Source: Novakomyces olei
Lineage: Eukaryota > Ascomycota > Novakomycetes > Novakomycetales > Novakomycetaceae
Assembly: GCA_016906335.1 (NCBI GenBank)
Contig: JADEYG010000006.1
Span: 1-64,000 of the forward strand
Length of the DNA stretch: 64,000 nt
Direction: 5' to 3'
Below, piece by piece: positions 10,694-23,954 of the stretch. Below the pieces are notes generated by a model. That model saw nothing but the letters and a program-made list of their open reading frames with translations. It ran no database searches and had not been told where the DNA came from. The position numbers and the translations under genes are program-made. Within the stretch, counting starts at the first letter, position 1; every line of letters starts with the position of its first letter.

Positions 10694-11678
10694 ATATTAT
10701 TTATAATTTAATATTATATATATATATTTATATATATATTATTATCAAATATTTAATATTTATTATATTATCAAATTATTTAATTAAAGTATATATATGA
10801 TTATGATTATGATTATGATTATAATTATCATTATTATTATAATTATGATTAAATATATTGTATATTAATATAAAATAAATTATATATAAAATATAAATTT
10901 ATAATAATGAAGTTTGTAATATAACTTAGGTTTATAAATAAAAAAATTAAAAATTTTTATTTAATAAAATATTTAACTCATTTATTGATATAAATATTAA
11001 ATATATTTAGTATTTTATTAAATGTTATATATTTAATATAATTTAATATAATTAAATATGAAATATATTAAATATAAATGATATATTTGATTTGATATAA
11101 AAGGATATATTATATATTAAAATATATCTAAGTTATTTTTATTGTTATTTTTATTGTTATTTTTATTGTTATTTTTATTGTTATTTTTATTGTTATTGTT
11201 ATTAAATTAAATGAAATAATAATATTATTATAATTAAAATTTTAATTTGTATTTTTGTAGAAAGAATTAATAAATAAAATATTAAATAAATTAATTTAAT
11301 TAAAAGTAAAAGCTTTTATTATTTTTATTATATTTAATTATTATAATATAATATACAATATTAATAACATATATAAAAGTTTGTAATATATAATATTAAT
11401 AATATATATGATATAAAAGTTTGTAATATACAATATAAATAATATACCATATTGATTTGATAATATAATAAATATTAAATATTAGATAATAATATATATT
11501 ATATATATAATATTAAATTATAGATAATAGGTTGTTATATATTAATATATAATAAATAAGAGTTTGTAAAATAAATATACTAATTTATAAGAATAATAGT
11601 TTACTTTATATATATGTATATATATATAATAAATATATTATAATTATATGATAATAAAATAAAAATTTTAAAGAATAA
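10694..11678. other. nad4L-nad5 spacer with small tandem repeats
   Basis: Contains gattat repeats near 10798-10850, a (tttttattgttat) array at about 11138-11205 and two copies of ataaaagtttgtaatata near 11373 and 11410. No reading frame or tRNA fold was found. Confidence 0.55.
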
Positions 11679-13682
11679 ATGTATTTATGTATATTATTAT
11701 TACCATTATTAAGTTCAATATCGAGTGGATTATTAGGAAGAAAGATAGGTATAAGAGGTAGTCAGATATTATCAAGTACATTTATGATAATATCAATGTT
11801 AATAACATTATATACATATAAACATATAGTAATTGATGATAATATAATAACAATAAATATAATAAATTGATTAAATATAGAATCATTAAATATAAATTAT
11901 TTAATATTATTAGATTCTTTAAGTATATCAATGTTAATACCAATAACAATAATATCAACATTAGTACATATATATACAATATCATATATGAGTAGTGATC
12001 CTCATCAACAAAGATTTTTAAGTTATATATCATTATTTACATTTTTTATGATGTTATTAGTAACAGGTTCAAGTTATTTAATAATGTTTATAGGATGAGA
12101 AGGTATAGGTGTAAGTTCATTTTTATTAATAAATTTCTGGTTTCAAAGTATAGAATCAAATAAATCAAGTATTAGTGCTATATTAGTTAATAGAGTTGGA
12201 GATATATTTATAACAATATCAATAGCTTTAATATATTATACTTATGGTAATCATAATTATAATACAATTAATAGTATAAGTATTTATATAAATAATAATA
12301 CAATATTATTTACAATAGGTTTATGTTTATTATTAGGTAGTATGGCAAAATCAGCTCAAGTACCATTAAATAAATGGTTACCAGAATCTATGGTAGCACC
12401 AACACCTACATCTGCTTTATTACATGCAGCTACTTTAGTTACTGCTGGTGTATATTTATTAATTAGATCTTCTTATATTATAGAATTAAATGATACTTTA
12501 TTAATTATTATTATGTTTGTTGGTGGTTTAACAACTATTATTAGTGGTTTAATTGGAGTATTACAATATGATGTAAAAAGAATAATAGCATATAGTACTT
12601 GTAGTCAAATTGGTATGTGTTTTGTTTCTATAGGTATATCTAATTATAATTTATCTTTATATCATTTAATTAATCATAGTATGTATAAAGCTTTATTATT
12701 CTTATGTGCAGGTATAATAATTCATTCATTAAATGATGAACAAGATATTAGAAAAATGGGTGGTTTAATAAATTATTTACCATTTACTTATAGTTGTATG
12801 TTAATAGCTAGCTTTTCTTTAATGGCTATACCATCTTTAAGTGGTTATTATAGTAAAGATTTAATTATAGAATTAACTTATGGTAAATATTGTATAAGTT
12901 CAATAATATGTTTTTATTTAAGTTTAATTAGTGCTATAACAACTAGTTTATATTCTATGAAAATATTATATAATATTTTTTTAAATATACCAAATAATAG
13001 TAGAAAATTTAATTATATTAATTGTTTAGAAAGTGATATATTTATGATAATACCTTTAGTTTTATTAACTTTATTAAGTATATTTATTGGATATTTAACT
13101 TCAGATATATTTATTGGACCAGGTTCAATATTATATTCAGATACTTTATTTAATAAACCTTTTAGTAATAATATATTAGATTTAGAATTTAATATACCAA
13201 TTTATATAAAATTATTACCATTAATTGGTAGTATATTTTTTAGTTTATTATTATTATATTCATATGAAATATTACAAAATAAATTTATTAAAAATAAATA
13301 TAATAATATTGATATAAAATTAAGTAATATAAATTATATATTAAAAAGTAATAAATTAATATTAAATATTTTTACATTTATTAATCAAAGATTTTATCAT
13401 GATATTATATATAATAGATATTTAACTATTACACCTTTAAATTTAGGTTATGTATATTATAATATATTTGATAAAGGTATAATAAATAAAATAGGTCCAA
13501 ATGGATTATATTATACTTTAAAAAATTATTCATCTAATATTATTTATCTTAATAATGGTAAATTATTTAATTATATTATTTACTTATTATTATTAATTAT
13601 ATTAAGTTTTTATATAAGTTTCTTTAATATTTCTGATCAATTATTCTTATTATTCTTTATTATATCTTTATACTTTATATAA
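11679..13682 (+). CDS. nad5: NADH dehydrogenase subunit 5
   Basis: Large antiporter-like proton channel at the distal end of the complex I membrane arm. 667 residues when TGA is read as Trp at 11868 and 12096; the second lies in the invariant G-W-E-G motif, which is direct evidence for the code. Conserved stretches include [44 protein letters not shown] and [22 protein letters not shown]. The C-terminal third holds the long amphipathic helix region (S-Y-E-I-L-Q-N-K-F). Codons in the first third are mostly A-ending (ata, aca, tca) and in the last third T/C-ending (att, act, tct, ttc), a trend seen in other genes. A tRNA-Arg follows after 128 nt. Confidence 0.98.
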
Positions 13683-13810
13683 TTATTATTATTATTACTC
13701 TTTTATTTAATATTTAATAATATAATATAATATTATTTAATAATATTTATAATTAAAGTATATAAATATAATATTTAATAATAATTATTAATGGTAATAA
13801 ACCATAAACA

Positions 13811-13886
13811 CTTATTTTATAGTTAAATAGGTATAACATAATACTTCTAATATTATATTATAGGTTCGAGTCCTATTGAAATAAGA
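13811..13886 (+). tRNA. trnR: tRNA-Arg (UCU)
   Basis: Acceptor cttattt/aaataag pairs perfectly; anticodon stem taata/tatta with loop cttctaa; T loop ttcgagt. Two unpaired bases appear between T stem and acceptor, so exact ends may shift. It reads AGA, which supplies the arginines I translated in the core genes; no CGN-reading tRNA was found. Confidence 0.87.
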
Positions 13887-14095
13887 AATAAGAAATAAGT
13901 AATAAATACCTTTAACTATATTAAATATATTAATATATAATAATTCATAATAAATAAATATATTAATTATATATTAAAAATACTAAATATATTAATAATA
14001 TATCTTATTATTTATTTATATAATATAATATAATATAATATCAAAGTCTTTAAAATACATATAAATATATATATAAATATCAAAGTCTTTAAAAT

Positions 14096-14176
14096 ACATA
14101 TAACATATAACATATACATATAACATATAACATATACATATAACATATAACATATACATATAACATATAACATATA
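14096..14176 (+). repeat. CATATAA-type tandem repeat
   Basis: Four to five units of about 18-20 bp made of catataacatataacatata. Confidence 0.8.
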
Positions 14177-14399
14177 CGTATATTATACTTAATATTATAT
14201 TAATTTATAGTTAGTTATAATAGTATTAATAATAATATATAATAATATATGAAATATATAATTATTATATACAAATATATAAGATATGAATATATATAAA
14301 TATATAAATATATTTAATATAATATATTTACTTTACAGTAGGTATATAATATATAATTAATAATTTAATATTGATAAATATAAATATTAAATAATATAA

Positions 14400-17300
14400 T
14401 ATAATATATTGCATATATTATATTCACTATATTAAAGTTTATAAAATATAAAAACATTAGATTTATTTATACATTTATATTATAGTTTATAATATCAAAT
14501 ATCTAAATATAATATATATATCTTATAATATCAAATATCTAAATAATATATATATATATTAACTATATAATAGTAACATTTAATATACATATACATATAA
14601 TATTTAATACTTATATAACATTTAATATACATATAACATTTAATATAAATATTAATATCAAAGTCTTTAAAATACATTTAATATACATTTAATATACATA
14701 TCTACAATATATAATATAGTTTATTTAATAATATAGTATATTTAATAATATAGTATATTTAATATAATATATTTTAGTTTATTTAATATATTATTATATT
14801 TAATATAATATATAATACTTTTAAAATAAGTATATTACTATTAATAATAACTTATAAATAATATTTAATATTAAATATATGGTATTTATTATATAATAAA
14901 AAATGTACTATTCTATTAAGTAGGATATATCTATCCTTTGTAATCAATAATGTATAATATTAGTAAAACATTAATATAATCTTGATAAACATAGCATAGC
15001 ATAGGTAAAAACTTGTTAAATATTAGTATAATATATAAATATATTGATATAGATATATAAATATATAAATATATAGGTATAGGTAGATATAGATATATAA
15101 TATATATATAATAATAATAGATATAGATAGATAGATATAGATAATAATATATAATATAGATATAGATAATAATATAATAATATATATAAATAATATAATA
15201 TATAATATAAATAATATAATATATAATATAAATAATATAATATATAATATATATAAGTATAATAATATATAAATATAATATCTACTGATATAATAGAATA
15301 TATATATATATTATATAATAATTATACATAATATAATATCTAGTAATATAATATATTACATATATTATATCTAATAATAATAGATAAATATAAAACATTA
15401 GATAATATTATACTTAATAATTAATATATATAATATAATAATATACCCTTATAATTAATATATTATAATATAATATATCTTATATATATATATAATATCT
15501 TATAAATAAATAATATAAGTATAAGTATATAATAATAAGTATATATACATTACTATAATAAGTATATACATAAATATATAATAAGATATACATATAATAG
15601 ATATAAATAATATATTAAATATATAACCAATATATATTAAATATAAATAATATTATAATAAATATAATATTACATGTATAATATAAATAATATATAAACA
15701 TATAAATATATAAATATATAAATATAAAGTTTATATGTTAAACATCATTTAACCATACCTGAACTATAATATTAAAGAATATACAATATATTTATTTATA
15801 GTAATAATATTAAAGAATATACAATATATTTATTTATAGTAATAAAATAATTAATTATATATATATACAACATATACATATATTAATTTATATATATATA
15901 CATATTAATTTATATATACATATTAATAAATAATATATTTAATATAATAATATATTCTTAAATATAAAAGTAATATATATTAAAATAATTAATAATTATA
16001 GTTATAATAATAATAATTAATATTATTATAGTAATAATTTAAAGATAATTATAATAAATAATATCAAATAATATAATATATGTAATATATTATATCTAAT
16101 AATAATATATAAAGTATAAAACATTTGTTATTATAATTAATTATATCTATAAATTATAAATATATTATTAATAAAATAATAATAATTTATATAAATTATA
16201 TTTATATATAATATACATATACATATAATATACATAGTTAATATTTTATATACATATATAATATCCATAGTTAATATTTTATATACATACTAAATATTTA
16301 GTACATATATATAATATAGATATATTTTATATAGATATTAATATATAATATAGATATATATATATATAATATATATAAAGATATAAAGATGTAATATACA
16401 TATATAAATATAATATAGATATATAAAATATTAAATAAATATATTAAATATAGTATATATATTAAATATAAATCTAAATATAATATATTAATATAATCCA
16501 GTAAATATAATTCAACCATACTTGAATAATAATATTAAAGAACTTATTAAATATAATAATATATTAAACATAATAATTTATTAAATAATATAATATAGAT
16601 AAATATATAAAATATATTAAATATCATAATTTATATATATAATTATAATTCTAATTGTTATAATTATAATTTATATTGTTATTATATAAATTATCCATTA
16701 ACTATAATTATATAATAAATCTAATAAAATAATATAATATATTGCATATATTATATCTAATAATAATAAATAAATATAAAAACATTTGATATTTTATTTA
16801 TTAATAATATTTATATTTATTAATAATATATAATTTAACTATAAATATATAAATATATAATATAGATATATAAATATGATATATGATATATAATATATAT
16901 ATATATAATATTAAAATAAATATATCTTTTCTATTATTTACAATAGATAAATATATTAAATATAATAAATATAAAATAATATAAAATAAATATAAATAAA
17001 AAATATAAATAAATTTAAAGTCTTTGATTATATTAATAAGAATCAATATATAATTTAAAAGATCTTAGATTATATATAATATATATAAATTATAAATTAA
17101 CATTACCTTTCCTTTATAGTAAATTATAAACTATATTAAATAATATATATTATAATATACTTAATATAATATACTTTATATTAAATATTAAATATAATAT
17201 ATTAAATATTTAATATTTAATAATATAATCTAATATAATCTAATATACATATACTTTTATATTAAATAAAATAATATAAAGTTAATATCTAATCTAATAT

Positions 17301-18432
17301 ATTAAATAAAATAATATAAAGTTAATATATAATATATATAATAATAATGTATATTAAATATATATATATATAATATTTAGATAATATACTTTATCTATAA
17401 AGTTAATAAATATAATATCAAATAATATAATATATTGCATATATTATATCTAATAGTTATAGATATATGTATAAAAACATTAGATATTTTAATAAAATAT
17501 ATAAATAATATATACAAATATATATATACATATAAATAATATATTTATAAATATAAATATAATATCTATAAACTAATAAATATAAAATATAAATAAATTT
17601 AAAGTCTTTGATATAATATAAAATATAAATAAATTTAAAGTCTTTGATATAATATTAATTATAAATAAATTTAAAGTCTTTGATATAATATTAATAAGAA
17701 TCTATATATTATTTAAGAAATATTAAATTAGATTTAATATAATAAATAATAATATATAATATAATATAATATAATATATTAAATATAATATATATAAGAT
17801 AATATTAATAGTATAAATAACATTATATAAATATAATATATATATATATTTTAATAAGTAATAAATAATAAATAATAAATAATAATATATAAATATTAAA
17901 TATATATAAAGATATAAATATTATTATTCTATAAAGATAGAATGATAGTAGGAGCAAAAATAATAACTATAAAAATAATAGTTATGTAAATAATTATATA
18001 AATAAAAATAATTATATAAATAAAAATAATTATATAAATAAAAATAATTATATAAATAAAAATAATTATATAAATAAAAATAATTATATAAATTTTTTGC
18101 ACCATAACTTATGTTTATATTAAAACTATATTTTATAGACTCATCATATATTTTATAGATTTATCTATTATCATATATATATTAAATATATATATATATT
18201 AATTATTTATATTTATAATATTATACTTTATATAATATATTATTAATATATCAAATCAAATACTTAATATTTTATACAATATACAATATAACAATATAAT
18301 ATAACAATATATTTAATATTAAATAAAATAATATAATACTTAATATAAGTTAAGTTATATATATTATAATATATATAATATATTACATATATTATATCTA
18401 ATATCTATATAAAGATATATAAAAACATTAGA
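14400..18432 (+). repeat. Six dispersed copies of a palindrome plus conserved tail
   Basis: Copies start at about 14400, 15348, 16073, 16732, 17424 and 18376, spaced 0.65-0.95 kb. Each has a perfect or near-perfect hairpin (TATAATATAT, 3-nt centre TGC or similar, ATATATTATA), then tctaata in five copies, a variable stretch often self-complementary, then taaaacatt(a/t)ga, about 60 nt in all. Some copies share an outer landmark, accatac(c/t)tgaa (15770, 16513). Conservation of both arms and tail amid random A/T suggests function or recent spread. It differs from the GGTGC family. Confidence 0.75.
17951..18103 (+). repeat. Hairpin-family copy with loop expanded by 18-bp tandem units
   Basis: Left end ggagcaaaaa and right end aattttttgcacc bracket about five units of aataattatataaataaa. 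Confidence 0.75.
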
Positions 18433-18934
18433 TTTATTTAATTAAATTAAATTAGATTAATAACTTATAAAACTATTAATTAAAACTATATTAATATTTT
18501 AAAGTTATTATTAAATATAATAATATATAATAATATATAATAATATATAATAATATTTAATAATATATAATAATATTTAATATAAGCTTATTATTATATC
18601 ATAATAATATATTTGATATATATATATATATATATATAATTATTATAATAATATAATATATAATAATAATATATTTAATATAATTATAATATAAGATATA
18701 TATATAATAATGATAGTAATAATATATAAGTTTATAAAATAATACATATATTAAATATATGTATATGTATATAATATAAATATAAATATAAATATTAATA
18801 ATTAATATATAAATATAAATATAAATATTAATATAAATATAAATATAAATTATAGAGATATATAATTAAATATATAAATATAAATATAAATATAAATTAT
18901 AGAGATATATAATTAAATATATAACTTGATATCT

Positions 18935-18968
18935 GGTGAAAAAAATTTATATCTAAAATTTTTGCACC
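18935..18968 (+). repeat. GGTGC hairpin copy
   Basis: Left arm ggtgaaaaaaattta and right arm taaaatttttgcacc. Left flank gatatct also precedes the copy at 20635. Confidence 0.8.
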
Positions 18969-19401
18969 TACTTTAATATAACATTTATAATATTTTATTC
19001 ATTAACTATATACAAATATTTTATTTATTATTTATTAAACTTAATATAAATACTTTATTAAAACTTAATATAAATACTTAATTAATAATTAACAATGATC
19101 AATTTATATAATTATTTATTTTTAAAATAAAATAAAAGTTTTTAAAATAAAATAAAATAAAATAAAAGTTTTTAAAATAAAATAAAATAAAATACAATAA
19201 ATACATTATCATTATCATTATCATTATCATTATCATTATGATTATCATTATTATTATCATTATGATTATCATTATGATCATATATATAATATATATATAT
19301 AATTTAATTAAATAATAGGTTTTAAATAAAAATATATATAATTATTTATTAATTTTAACAATAAATTAAATACAATTACTAATAATTATATTTAATACTA
19401 A

Positions 19402-20660
19402 TAAATAAACATTATAGTATTAATTAATCTTTAATTATGGTGCAAAAAAATATTTATTATTTTTTAATATTATTTATAATAATCATATTATTTATAATAA
19501 TCATATTATTTATAATACTAAACTAATATCATTAATTATATTAAATATTATCCATTAATTATATTAAATCAAATATTATCATTAATTATCATTAATTATA
19601 TCGAATATATTATAATTATTATATATTTAATATAATATATAATATATAACTTATTTTAAAATAAAAGTTTTAATATTTAATAATGGTTTTAATTAATAAA
19701 TAAAATATAGTAATTTATTTTTTTATAATATTTTAAAGAAGTCTTAGTCTATAATATATTTAATATTTAATATAATATATTTAATATAATATAATATAAT
19801 AAAATAAACATTATAGTATTAATTAATCTTTATTTAAAAGCATTAAGTATATTTATAATTATAATTATTTTATAATCTTATTAAAATATTATTATTTATT
19901 ACTATGATCTAATACTAGATATTATTAATATTATTTAATAATATAATATTATCCAATTATTATATATAATATAATAATAATAATAATCTATTTAATAATT
20001 TAATGATATTATATTTTTACAAACTAAACTAAAATAAAATAAAATAAAATAAAAGTTTTTAAAATAAAATAAAATAAAATAAAATAAAATAAAATAAAAT
20101 AAAATAAAATAAAAGTTTTTAAAATAAATTAAATTAAATTAAATTAAACTTTAATAAATTTATATTAATAATTTAAGATATGTTTAAATAAACATTATAT
20201 TAATAATTTAAGATATGTTTAAATAAACATTATAATATTAATTAGTCTTTATTTAAAAGCATTAAGTATTTATTTATATTATATATAACTTATATTAAAA
20301 TTAAAAAGTAGATTATATTAAATATAATATAATATAATATAATAAAGTTTATACAATTATATATATATATTAATATAAATATAAGATATATATTAAACTA
20401 TAGATAATTTATTAATATTATTGTTAATATATATATTATATTAAATATTAAATATTAAATATATTATATGTATATTATATTGTAATTAAATATTATGAAA
20501 TATTATTAAATATATTATTAAATATTATGTAATATTAAATATTATCATTAAATATATATATATATATATATTTAGTATAATATAATATATAATAAACATT
20601 AAATATTAATTAATCTTTATATCTGGTGCAAAAAATTTAAAATTTAAATTTTTTATATTA
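19402..20660 (+). repeat. Four copies of an aataaacatta-type unit, some with a GGTGC hairpin inserted
   Basis: Units at about 19402, 19802, 20221 and 20592 share aataaacatta then attaatcttta-like sequence. Units 2 and 3 continue directly into ttaaaagcattaagta. Units 1 and 4 instead run into ggtgcaaaaaa hairpin arms (19439 and 20635). This gives a further presence/absence contrast for the hairpin. Confidence 0.7.
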
Positions 20661-21075
20661 TTTATATATTACAAACTTTTATATCATATATATAATATAT
20701 GTAATATATTATATATATCCATTATATCTTTATTTATTGATTGGTTAATATACAATATTATTAAATATACATACATATCTATAATAATAATCTATTATTA
20801 TATTATTATACTATTTCAATATATATATATATACACATATATATAATATATCTATATTATATAATTAATATTTTATTTATAAGATTTTATTAAATATATT
20901 TATAATTAATTATTTTATATATATTTTTCTATAACTATATAATGGTTTATATTAAATATTATTATTATTAAAGATATTATTATTAAGAATATTATTATTA
21001 AAAATATTATATAATATTAATTGTTATTATTATTATTATCATTTATTTAATATATTTTAATATGTATATATAGAA

Positions 21076-21151
21076 GAGAAATTAGTCAAGTTTGGTTTAA
21101 GGCATTATCTTTACACGATAACATACATAGGTTCAAATCCTGTATTTCTCA
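21076..21151 (+). tRNA. trnV: tRNA-Val (UAC)
   Basis: Acceptor gagaaat/atttctc perfect, anticodon stem ttatc/gataa with loop tttacac, T loop ttcaaat. Confidence 0.93.
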
Positions 21152-21568
21152 AATATTATAGTTAATTTTATTAATTATAAATTTATTATAATACTTTAAA
21201 ATATAATAAATATAATTAATAATTATAATAAATTATAATGTTAAAATAATTAATTAATAATAGTAGCTTATATTAAAATTAATATTATATGATATTTTAT
21301 CATTTAATATTTAATATAAAAGTTATAAATTATATATTATTATTTTATATTATTAAATAAAAATATAGAAGGTTTTATAAGTTAATAAAAACAAAACTTA
21401 TATATTTTAAAATATATATTATAGATATATATATTATTATATTATATTTAATAATATTTAATAATAATTATATATTTTATTTAGAAATGTTTAAAATAAT
21501 AAAGTATAATATATTTATATTTTATTTATAAAACAATTCAATTATTATAAAATTTATAAATAATTTAA

Positions 21569-21715
21569 ATGCCACAATTAAATCCAGCATATTTTAATAA
21601 TTTAATTATATTTGGTTTATTATTATTATTATTATTAGTATATATTAGTAGTTATTATATTTTACCATCTATTTTAAAATTATATTTAAGTAGAAAATAC
21701 ATTAGCAAATTATAA
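21569..21715 (+). CDS. atp8: ATP synthase subunit 8
   Basis: Membrane-stalk subunit of complex V. 48 residues, the usual fungal length. It begins M-P-Q-L-N-P, close to the family signature MPQL-P, followed by a single hydrophobic helix with a leucine run (residues 12-27) and a basic C-terminal tail (L-Y-L-S-R-K-Y). The gene precedes atp6 by 299 nt, the conserved fungal order, and the two are probably co-transcribed. Start chosen from the signature. Frame intact, no TGA codon. Confidence 0.97.
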   Translation: MPQLNPAYFNNLIIFGLLLLLLLVYISSYYILPSILKLYLSRKYISKL

Positions 21716-22014
21716 TTAATTTATAATTATTTTAAATAAAATTAATAAAAGATTTAATAAAGTTAATATAAATCTTTTTCTATATAATTATTATTATATA
21801 ATATAATTATAATTATAATATATAATTATAATAATATATAGTTTTTAAATAAATAAAGTTTATAAAATAAAAGTCAATAATATTATAAAAATATTATTAT
21901 TATAATAATTATAATAATTATAATAAATATAATTAAATATATAATAATATAAAATATATTATAATATAATATTAGATAATTTTATAAATAAATAAATAAA
22001 TAATATAAATAAGA

Positions 22015-22815
22015 ATGTCAAATAATATAATAATAAGTTCACCATTAGAACAATTTGAGATAATAAATTATATAGGAATAGATGCACCAATATTATTTAA
22101 TCAAAGTTTATATATAACAAATTATAGTTATCATTTAATATTAAGTATAATATTCATAACATTTTTTAATATGATATATACAAGTAATAATAATAAATAT
22201 GGATTATATAATCATAATTTAATAAGTAATAAATTAAGTATAGTAAATGAATCAGTATATATGACAGCAGAGAACTTAGTTACAGGTCAAATGGGAAATA
22301 ATAAGAAATATACAATATATTTACCATTAATATATTCATTATTTACATTAATATTAATTGGTAATTTTGTAGGTATGATACCATATTCATTTAGTATAAG
22401 TTCACATTTAATATTTACATTAGGTATGAGTATAACAATATTAATAGCAGTAACTATAATTGGTTTTGAAACTCATGGTATAAAATTCTTTTCTTTCTTT
22501 GTACCATCTGGTACTCCTTTAGCTTTAGTACCTTTATTAGTTTTAATTGAATTTGTTTCATATATTGCTAAAGGTTTAAGTTTAGGTATAAGATTAGGTG
22601 GTAATATTATTAGTGGACATTTATTATTACATATTATTAGTGGGTTTATTTTACAATTTATGAAATCAGGTATAATTGGTTTCATATTTAGTTTATTACC
22701 TTTAACTATTTTAATATTAATGTTTGGTTTAGAATTAGCTATTAGTTATATGCAAGCTTATGTTTTCGCTATATTAACTAGTATCTATATCTCTGATTCT
22801 ATTAATTTACACTAA
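22015..22815 (+). CDS. atp6: ATP synthase subunit 6 (a subunit)
   Basis: Proton-channel subunit facing the c-ring in complex V. 266 residues, near the yeast length. The N-terminal SPLEQFEI leader is like that of yeast Atp6, where a short propeptide may be removed. The essential Arg is at residue 193 in S-L-G-I-R-L-G-G-N, and the SGHLLLHI stretch follows. Multiple hydrophobic helices continue to the end (LELAISYMQAYVFAILTSIY). The first half uses A-ending codons, the last quarter T- and C-ending ones (ttc, atc, cac). The leader ends aataagaATG. Confidence 0.98.
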   Translation: MSNNIIISSPLEQFEIINYIGIDAPILFNQSLYITNYSYHLILSIIFITFFNMIYTSNNNKYGLYNHNLISNKLSIVNESVYMTAENLVTGQMGNNKKYTIYLPLIYSLFTLILIGNFVGMIPYSFSISSHLIFTLGMSITILIAVTIIGFETHGIKFFSFFVPSGTPLALVPLLVLIEFVSYIAKGLSLGIRLGGNIISGHLLLHIISGFILQFMKSGIIGFIFSLLPLTILILMFGLELAISYMQAYVFAILTSIYISDSINLH

Positions 22816-23159
22816 TTTATTATCTTATTTATTCTCATATATTATTATTATTATTAAAATATACTAAATATAAATATAAATATTAATATAAATATATATA
22901 ATATAAATAAATATTATTTAATATTATATTAAATATTAAATATAAAGTTTTTAAAATATATTTAAATATAATAATAATATATAATTTATAGATAAATCTA
23001 TAAAATATTAAATAATATAAAATATATTTTAATATAAAACATTAGATAATATAAAATATATTTTAATATAAAATATTAAGTAATATAAAATATATCAAAG
23101 TCAATAAAAATAATATCTATTATTTTTAATTTAACTTAACTTGCTAAAATAGCAAAATA
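22816..23159. other. atp6-tRNA-His spacer
   Basis: Repeats of taatataaaatatattttaatataaa (22998-23090), then a small hairpin ttgctaaaatagcaa ending a few bases before the tRNA. No gene. Confidence 0.5.
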
Positions 23160-23233
23160 GGTAATTATAGTTAAATAGGTTATAACAATCAATTGTGGTT
23201 TGATTATTTACAGTTCAAATCTGTATTTTTACC
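23160..23233 (+). tRNA. trnH: tRNA-His (GUG), encoded G-1
   Basis: Anticodon stem atcaa/ttgat (extendable by one pair) with loop ttgtggt; T stem tacag/ctgta. G-1 faces discriminator C73, the histidine identity pair, and both are encoded. The acceptor gtaatta/tttttac has two U-U mismatches, unusual beside the other tRNAs here, so either the acceptor is weak or editing occurs. Confidence 0.85.
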
Positions 23234-23241
23234 CTTAATAA

Positions 23242-23251
23242 TTATAATAAT

Positions 23252-23309
<58 letters not shown>
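23242..23309 (+). repeat. (AAT)n microsatellite
   Basis: About twenty uninterrupted trinucleotides just after tRNA-His. A reading frame through it coding for poly-Ile is an artefact. Confidence 0.85.
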
Positions 23310-23541
23310 TTAAATATACTATATTATATGATATCATATCATATGATATCATATCATATCATTAAAAAGTATATTAATATATTAATAATATTATAGATAA
23401 TATATAATAATAATAATAATAATAATAGTTAATATATTTAAATCAAATCAAATCAAATCAAATCAAATCAAATCAAATCAAAGTTTTTATATTATAATAA
23501 TAATAATATATAATAATATATAATAATATTATAATATATTA

Positions 23542-23613
23542 GACCTTATCGTATAACGGTAAATACTTTGTACCTTCAATGCAAAAATCTCGGTTCAACT
23601 CCGAGTAAGGTTA
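23542..23613 (+). tRNA. trnE: tRNA-Glu (UUC)
   Basis: Acceptor gacctta/taaggtt, anticodon stem ttgta/tgcaa with loop ccttcaa, T stem ctcgg/ccgag. Confidence 0.93.
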
Positions 23614-23615
23614 TA

Positions 23616-23649
<34 letters not shown>

Positions 23650-23741
23650 TATATATATATATTTTATTTATATAAAAGTTTTAGTTATTATAAAAACTTT
23701 ATATTTTTATAAAAAATAAAAGTATAAGCTTGTCTATTTAA

Positions 23742-23774
<33 letters not shown>

Positions 23775-23801
23775 ATATTATATAAATAATATATAAATAG
23801 A

Positions 23802-23878
23802 TATGCAACTTAGTGTAATTAGGTATAACATAATTAACTCATTATTAATAGATTTAGGTTCAAATCCTAAAGTTGTAT
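23802..23878 (+). tRNA. trnM: tRNA-Met (CAU), possibly initiator
   Basis: Acceptor tgcaact/agttgta opens with U1:A72, as in the yeast mitochondrial initiator (tgcaa...). Anticodon stem attaa/ttaat with loop ctcatta, T stem ttagg/cctaa. It is one of three CAU tRNAs in the window. Initiator assignment rests on the 1:72 pair only. Confidence 0.8.
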
Positions 23879-23954
23879 TATATATAATAATAATAATAAT
23901 AATAATAAATATATAAATTATATATATGTATATATTATAATTAAATATAAAATA

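Larger units (their letters stand above)
13887..21075. other. 7.2-kb gene-free region of repeats
   Basis: Only tandem and dispersed repeats were recognised: CATATAA arrays (14096-14176), a six-copy palindromic element (14400-18432), a taaataaatttaaagtctttgat array (17580-17690 and a copy near 16997), four copies of an aataaacattatagtattaa unit (19.4-20.6 kb) and several members of the GGTGC hairpin family. A slightly GC-richer island at 14900-15020 holds aggatatatctatcct (6-bp stem). No tRNA, no convincing ORF and no RNase P RNA core were found. It is a plausible place for replication start sites, but that is inference. Confidence 0.6.

Noticed and set aside
13887-21075. Search for cob, cox2, rps3 or a minus-strand gene in the desert
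   Set aside because: No frame longer than A/T-run artefacts and no conserved motif was seen on either strand.
23193-23396. Open frame with poly-Ile
   Set aside because: It overlaps tRNA-His and an AAT microsatellite.
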